DNA of 7,931 nucleotides from Acidobacteriaceae bacterium. GTDB lineage: Bacteria; Acidobacteriota; Terriglobia; Bryobacterales; Bryobacteraceae. The position numbers were made by a program, and so were the translations under genes. Positions 4,998 through 7,931 of this stretch are shown here, one piece after another (within the stretch, counting starts at the first letter, position 1; the number at the start of each line of letters is the position of its first letter). The notes under the pieces were generated by a model, which saw only the letters and a program-made list of their open reading frames with translations, made no database searches and was not told the origin of the DNA. The stretch is taken from the NCBI GenBank assembly GCA_019246575.1, contig JAFAQG010000885.1:1-7931 (forward strand), given 5' to 3'.

Positions 4998-7931
4998 ATG
5001 TCGCGTTACCTCGCTCTCTGTACCTGTCTCTTCCTCCCGGCCATCGCCGCCGCACAATCGGTGTCCGGCTCGATCACGGGCTCCGTCAGCGATATTTCGG
5101 GAGCGCCTGTTTCCGGCGCCGCCGTCAAGCTCGCATCCGAAGCCACCACTTCCGCTCGTACCGCCAGCACCGATGAGCGGGGCAGCTTTACTTTCAGCGC
5201 CGTCAACCCCGGCGTTTACTCGGTCACCGTCGATCACCCGGGCTTCAAGACCTTCCAGAAAACGCATATGGAATTAACACCCGGCGACAATCTCGCCGTT
5301 GGCAACCTCAAGCTCGAAGTCGGGTCTCAAAAGACGCTGGTTGAGGTCACCGCCCAGGGCTCGAACGTCCAGACCGCCAACGGGGAGCGGTCCGGCATCA
5401 TTACCAGCCAGGAGATTCAGCAACTCACCGTGCTGAACCGCGACTTTACTCAATTCGCCGAATTACAGCCCGGCGTCGTCGCGAATGCAGGCGCCGATGT
5501 CCAAAGCTTCACCGGCAATACCACCTTGAATGTGCTCGGCGGCCGCACCACTAACAACAACATTGCAATCGACGGCATCACTGCCCTGAACAGCAATGGA
5601 GGCAACACCAACACCACCGTCAGCCTCGACGCCGTCCAGACGGTCGATGTCAAAGTCAGCAACTTCGATGCCGAGTACGGTCGCAACTCTGGCGCCACTG
5701 TCCTTGCCGTTACTAAAAGCGGAACCCAGCAGTTTCACGGCGCACTCTATTACTACGACCGCAACGAAGCGTTTAACGCCAACAATTTCTTCAACAATCT
5801 GAAGGGTCTGCCCAGACAGGAATATCGTGTGAATTACGCCGGCGGCTATCTCGGCGGACCTGTCATGATCCCGCGTTTGTTCAATACCTCGCGCAAGAAG
5901 TTATTCTTCTTCTTCGATGCGGAAGTCATCGGCGAAAAACGCCCGAAGCCGGAACAGGATGTCACGGTCCCCACAGCCTTGGAGCGGCAAGGCAATTTCA
6001 CCCAGTCCGGCAAAACCGTCAAGGACCCGTCTACCGGGAAAGCGCTCCCCGGCAACATCATGCAGCCGTCGCAAATCGCCCCTTCCATGCAGAAGTATTT
6101 GAATTTGTTGCCGCTGCCGAATTTCAGCAATACCGCTATCAGCAAGGGCGCGTATAACTATGTCTATGAAGAGAGCCTCAGCGTCCCCAAGCACCTCGAC
6201 ATCGCCCGGGTCGATTACAACATCGCCGACAATACGCTGATGTTTGCGAAGTTCAATTACTGGTGGGAGGACCAGCAGGGCGCGGCGGTTTCGGCGGGTA
6301 ATTCGTCCTGGGGATGGCTGCCGGACCACTATACAGCCCAGACTCCATCGGCGAATTTATCTGTCACGCACATCTTCAGTCCCACCACCGTGCTCGAAGC
6401 TAACCTTGGCTTTCAACGCTTCACCGAAAACGGCCCTCCGCTAAGCCACGCCGAAGTCGCCGCCAAGAGCCGCACCGCAACGGGAGTCGATATCCCGCAA
6501 TTCAATCCCTCTATCAACCCCTACAACCTCGTTCCAGCGGCCACGTTCGGAAGCGGCGTGTCCAATCCCGCTAATCCCACTTATGCCTCGCGCTTCCCTT
6601 TAAGAGGCGTCGAGAACACGTACAACACCGACGAGGGCATCACAAAAGTAAGCGGCCAGCATACCTTCAAGGCCGGCTTCTACGCCGAGTATTGGGCCGC
6701 CATGAAAGGCCTCAATGCCTCGAATTTCGCCGGCACCATGAACTTCGCCTCCGATTCCAATAACCCGCAAGATACCGGCTACCCTTACAGCAACGCGCTC
6801 TTCGGCATTCTGACTTCCTACACCGAGACCACCACCAGGCCTGCCATGTATGAATTCAACACCGGCTTGGATTGGTATGCGCAAGATACCTGGAAAATCA
6901 GCCGTAGCTTCTCTCTCGATTACGGTCTCCGCTTCGGCTGGTCCACACCGTGGCACAGTAATCAAAACCAGGAAGCCGGGTTCCTGCCTTCGCTTTGGAA
7001 CCCGCAACAAAGAGTTCAGCTCATCCAACCCATTCTGGTGAACGGCAAACGTATGGGCTTCGACCCCATCACGCGCCAAGTCGTGGCTGTCACAGATGTC
7101 GGCGCCATCGCTCCCGAAGCAGGTAATCCGTACAACGGAATCGTCAACCGCCTCACCGACCCGAGCTATCCACGCGGCCTGCGCTACACCGATGGAATTA
7201 AAACCATGCCGCGCTTGAGCTTTGCCTGGGATCCTGTCGGCGACGGCAAGACAGTTATTCGCGGCGGAGGCGGATTTTTCTATGATACGCACGAGCGCGA
7301 CAACTTTTCGAACGGTATCGAATACACGGAGCCCATTCAAGCCAACCCCGCCATCGAGTACACGACCGTCCAATCGTTTATCAACTCCAAAGGCCTCCTC
7401 TTCCCGGGCACGATTCAAGGCATCGACCCGCAGCGGCACGTGCAGCTAACCATGAATTTCAGCTTCGGCATCCAGCGCGAGATCGGTTTCGGGACTGTCC
7501 TCGATGTCGCCTACGTCGGTGCGCTCGGACGTCATCTCATCGCGCGCGAAGACGTCAATGCTACGCAATTAGGCACCGATTTCCAGCCGCAAAACCAGGA
7601 CCCGACCAACGGCAAGCCGCTGCCCTCTTCCTTTGTCCGGCCTTACACCGGCTATGGCGGAATCGATTACTATTGCTACTGCGTCAGCTCCAGTTATCAC
7701 TCGCTCCAAACGCAACTCCGGCGCAGATACAAAAACAACCTCACTTACGGACTCGTATGGACCTGGTCCAAAGCCATGGATTACGCGGACAGCGATTCCA
7801 GCACCGGCGCAGACGTCAGCTCCGTTGTTAGCCAGAAGATCTGGAACTACGCCGAAGCCGGGTACGACCACACGCACATTGTTCGTATTTACTGGACTTA
7901 CAATCTTCCTCGCGCCAGCTCAGTGCTGAAT
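4998..7931 (+). CDS. TonB-dependent receptor with N-terminal carboxypeptidase-regulatory-like domain (Oar-like), 3' truncated
   Basis: Outer-membrane importer, predicted to take up a glycan fragment with energy from TonB-ExbBD. The frame is open for 978 codons to the window edge; the family usually runs to 1000-1200 residues, so the final barrel strands are missing here. Signal peptide MSRYLALCTCLFLPAIAAA with an A-x-A cleavage site comes first. Residues about 25-105 (GSVSDISGAPVSGAAVKL, GSFTFSAVNPGVYSVTV) form the carboxypeptidase-regulatory-like beta-sandwich, then VEVTAQG, the usual linker. The plug lies at about 134-250: LNVLGGRTTNNNIAIDGI, then SNFDAEYGRNSGATV near 220 and TKSGTQQFHGALYYY near 240-250. 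The barrel follows, with typical YAQDTWKI, LDYGLRFGWSTPW and FGIQREIGFGTVLDVAYVG segments. Start ATG 4998 is set by the signal peptide and the ribosome-binding site. A specific substrate cannot be read; galactosides are suggested only by the neighbouring GH27 remnant. Confidence 0.93.
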   Translation, partial: MSRYLALCTCLFLPAIAAAQSVSGSITGSVSDISGAPVSGAAVKLASEATTSARTASTDERGSFTFSAVNPGVYSVTVDHPGFKTFQKTHMELTPGDNLAVGNLKLEVGSQKTLVEVTAQGSNVQTANGERSGIITSQEIQQLTVLNRDFTQFAELQPGVVANAGADVQSFTGNTTLNVLGGRTTNNNIAIDGITALNSNGGNTNTTVSLDAVQTVDVKVSNFDAEYGRNSGATVLAVTKSGTQQFHGALYYYDRNEAFNANNFFNNLKGLPRQEYRVNYAGGYLGGPVMIPRLFNTSRKKLFFFFDAEVIGEKRPKPEQDVTVPTALERQGNFTQSGKTVKDPSTGKALPGNIMQPSQIAPSMQKYLNLLPLPNFSNTAISKGAYNYVYEESLSVPKHLDIARVDYNIADNTLMFAKFNYWWEDQQGAAVSAGNSSWGWLPDHYTAQTPSANLSVTHIFSPTTVLEANLGFQRFTENGPPLSHAEVAAKSRTATGVDIPQFNPSINPYNLVPAATFGSGVSNPANPTYASRFPLRGVENTYNTDEGITKVSGQHTFKAGFYAEYWAAMKGLNASNFAGTMNFASDSNNPQDTGYPYSNALFGILTSYTETTTRPAMYEFNTGLDWYAQDTWKISRSFSLDYGLRFGWSTPWHSNQNQEAGFLPSLWNPQQRVQLIQPILVNGKRMGFDPITRQVVAVTDVGAIAPEAGNPYNGIVNRLTDPSYPRGLRYTDGIKTMPRLSFAWDPVGDGKTVIRGGGGFFYDTHERDNFSNGIEYTEPIQANPAIEYTTVQSFINSKGLLFPGTIQGIDPQRHVQLTMNFSFGIQREIGFGTVLDVAYVGALGRHLIAREDVNATQLGTDFQPQNQDPTNGKPLPSSFVRPYTGYGGIDYYCYCVSSSYHSLQTQLRRRYKNNLTYGLVWTWSKAMDYADSDSSTGADVSSVVSQKIWNYAEAGYDHTHIVRIYWTYNLPRASSVLN

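Noticed and set aside
6600..7439. Long - strand open frame (279 codons)
   Set aside because: It is the shadow of the TonB-dependent receptor, whose family motifs fill the + strand; the shadow lacks a family match and a ribosome-binding site.

Overview
The window looks like a carbohydrate-foraging locus from a Gram-negative soil bacterium, most likely an acidobacterium of the Solibacter type. That placement is inference. It rests on a very long TonB-dependent receptor with an N-terminal carboxypeptidase-regulatory-like domain (the Oar-like class expanded in Acidobacteria), on GC-rich coding sequence, and on the company of secreted glycan-active proteins and a LacI-family regulator.

Layout, left to right. 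(1) Positions 2-2557, + strand: the 3' part of a gene for a secreted right-handed parallel beta-helix protein with two C-terminal fibronectin type III domains. It resembles the GH141-type glycosidase group and is cut by the left edge. (2) Positions 2558-2824: a short region between convergent genes with no convincing gene. (3) Positions 3838-2825, - strand: a LacI/GalR-family repressor gene that is full length (337 codons) but carries two opposite one-base frameshifts about 400 bases apart. (4) Positions 3839-4123: non-coding, with one 6-bp inverted repeat. (5) Positions 4872-4124, - strand: a decayed GH27 alpha-galactosidase gene. It keeps its signal peptide, part of its N-terminal accessory domain and the last third of the enzyme. 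It has lost the middle, including the nucleophile region, and has further frameshifts. (6) Positions 4873-4997: a compact divergent control region with a near-consensus sigma70 promoter, a LacI-type palindrome over its -10 box and a leader stem-loop. (7) Positions 4998 to the right edge, + strand: 978 codons of an intact TonB-dependent receptor, cut by the window end. This is the largest gene here; it has no stop codon in the window.

How the parts fit: the ancestral arrangement was probably a GH27 alpha-galactosidase and its LacI repressor on one strand, divergent from an outer-membrane importer for the released oligosaccharide, next to another secreted glycan-active beta-helix protein. At least four frame-disrupting lesions are confined to the two - strand genes, while about 5.5 kb of + strand coding sequence has none. 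This suggests real decay of the enzyme-repressor pair with the receptor retained, rather than uniform sequencing error. I see no RNA gene, CRISPR array, insertion sequence, att site or phage gene, and no convincing undescribed system. The regulatory region and the selective decay are the most interesting parts.
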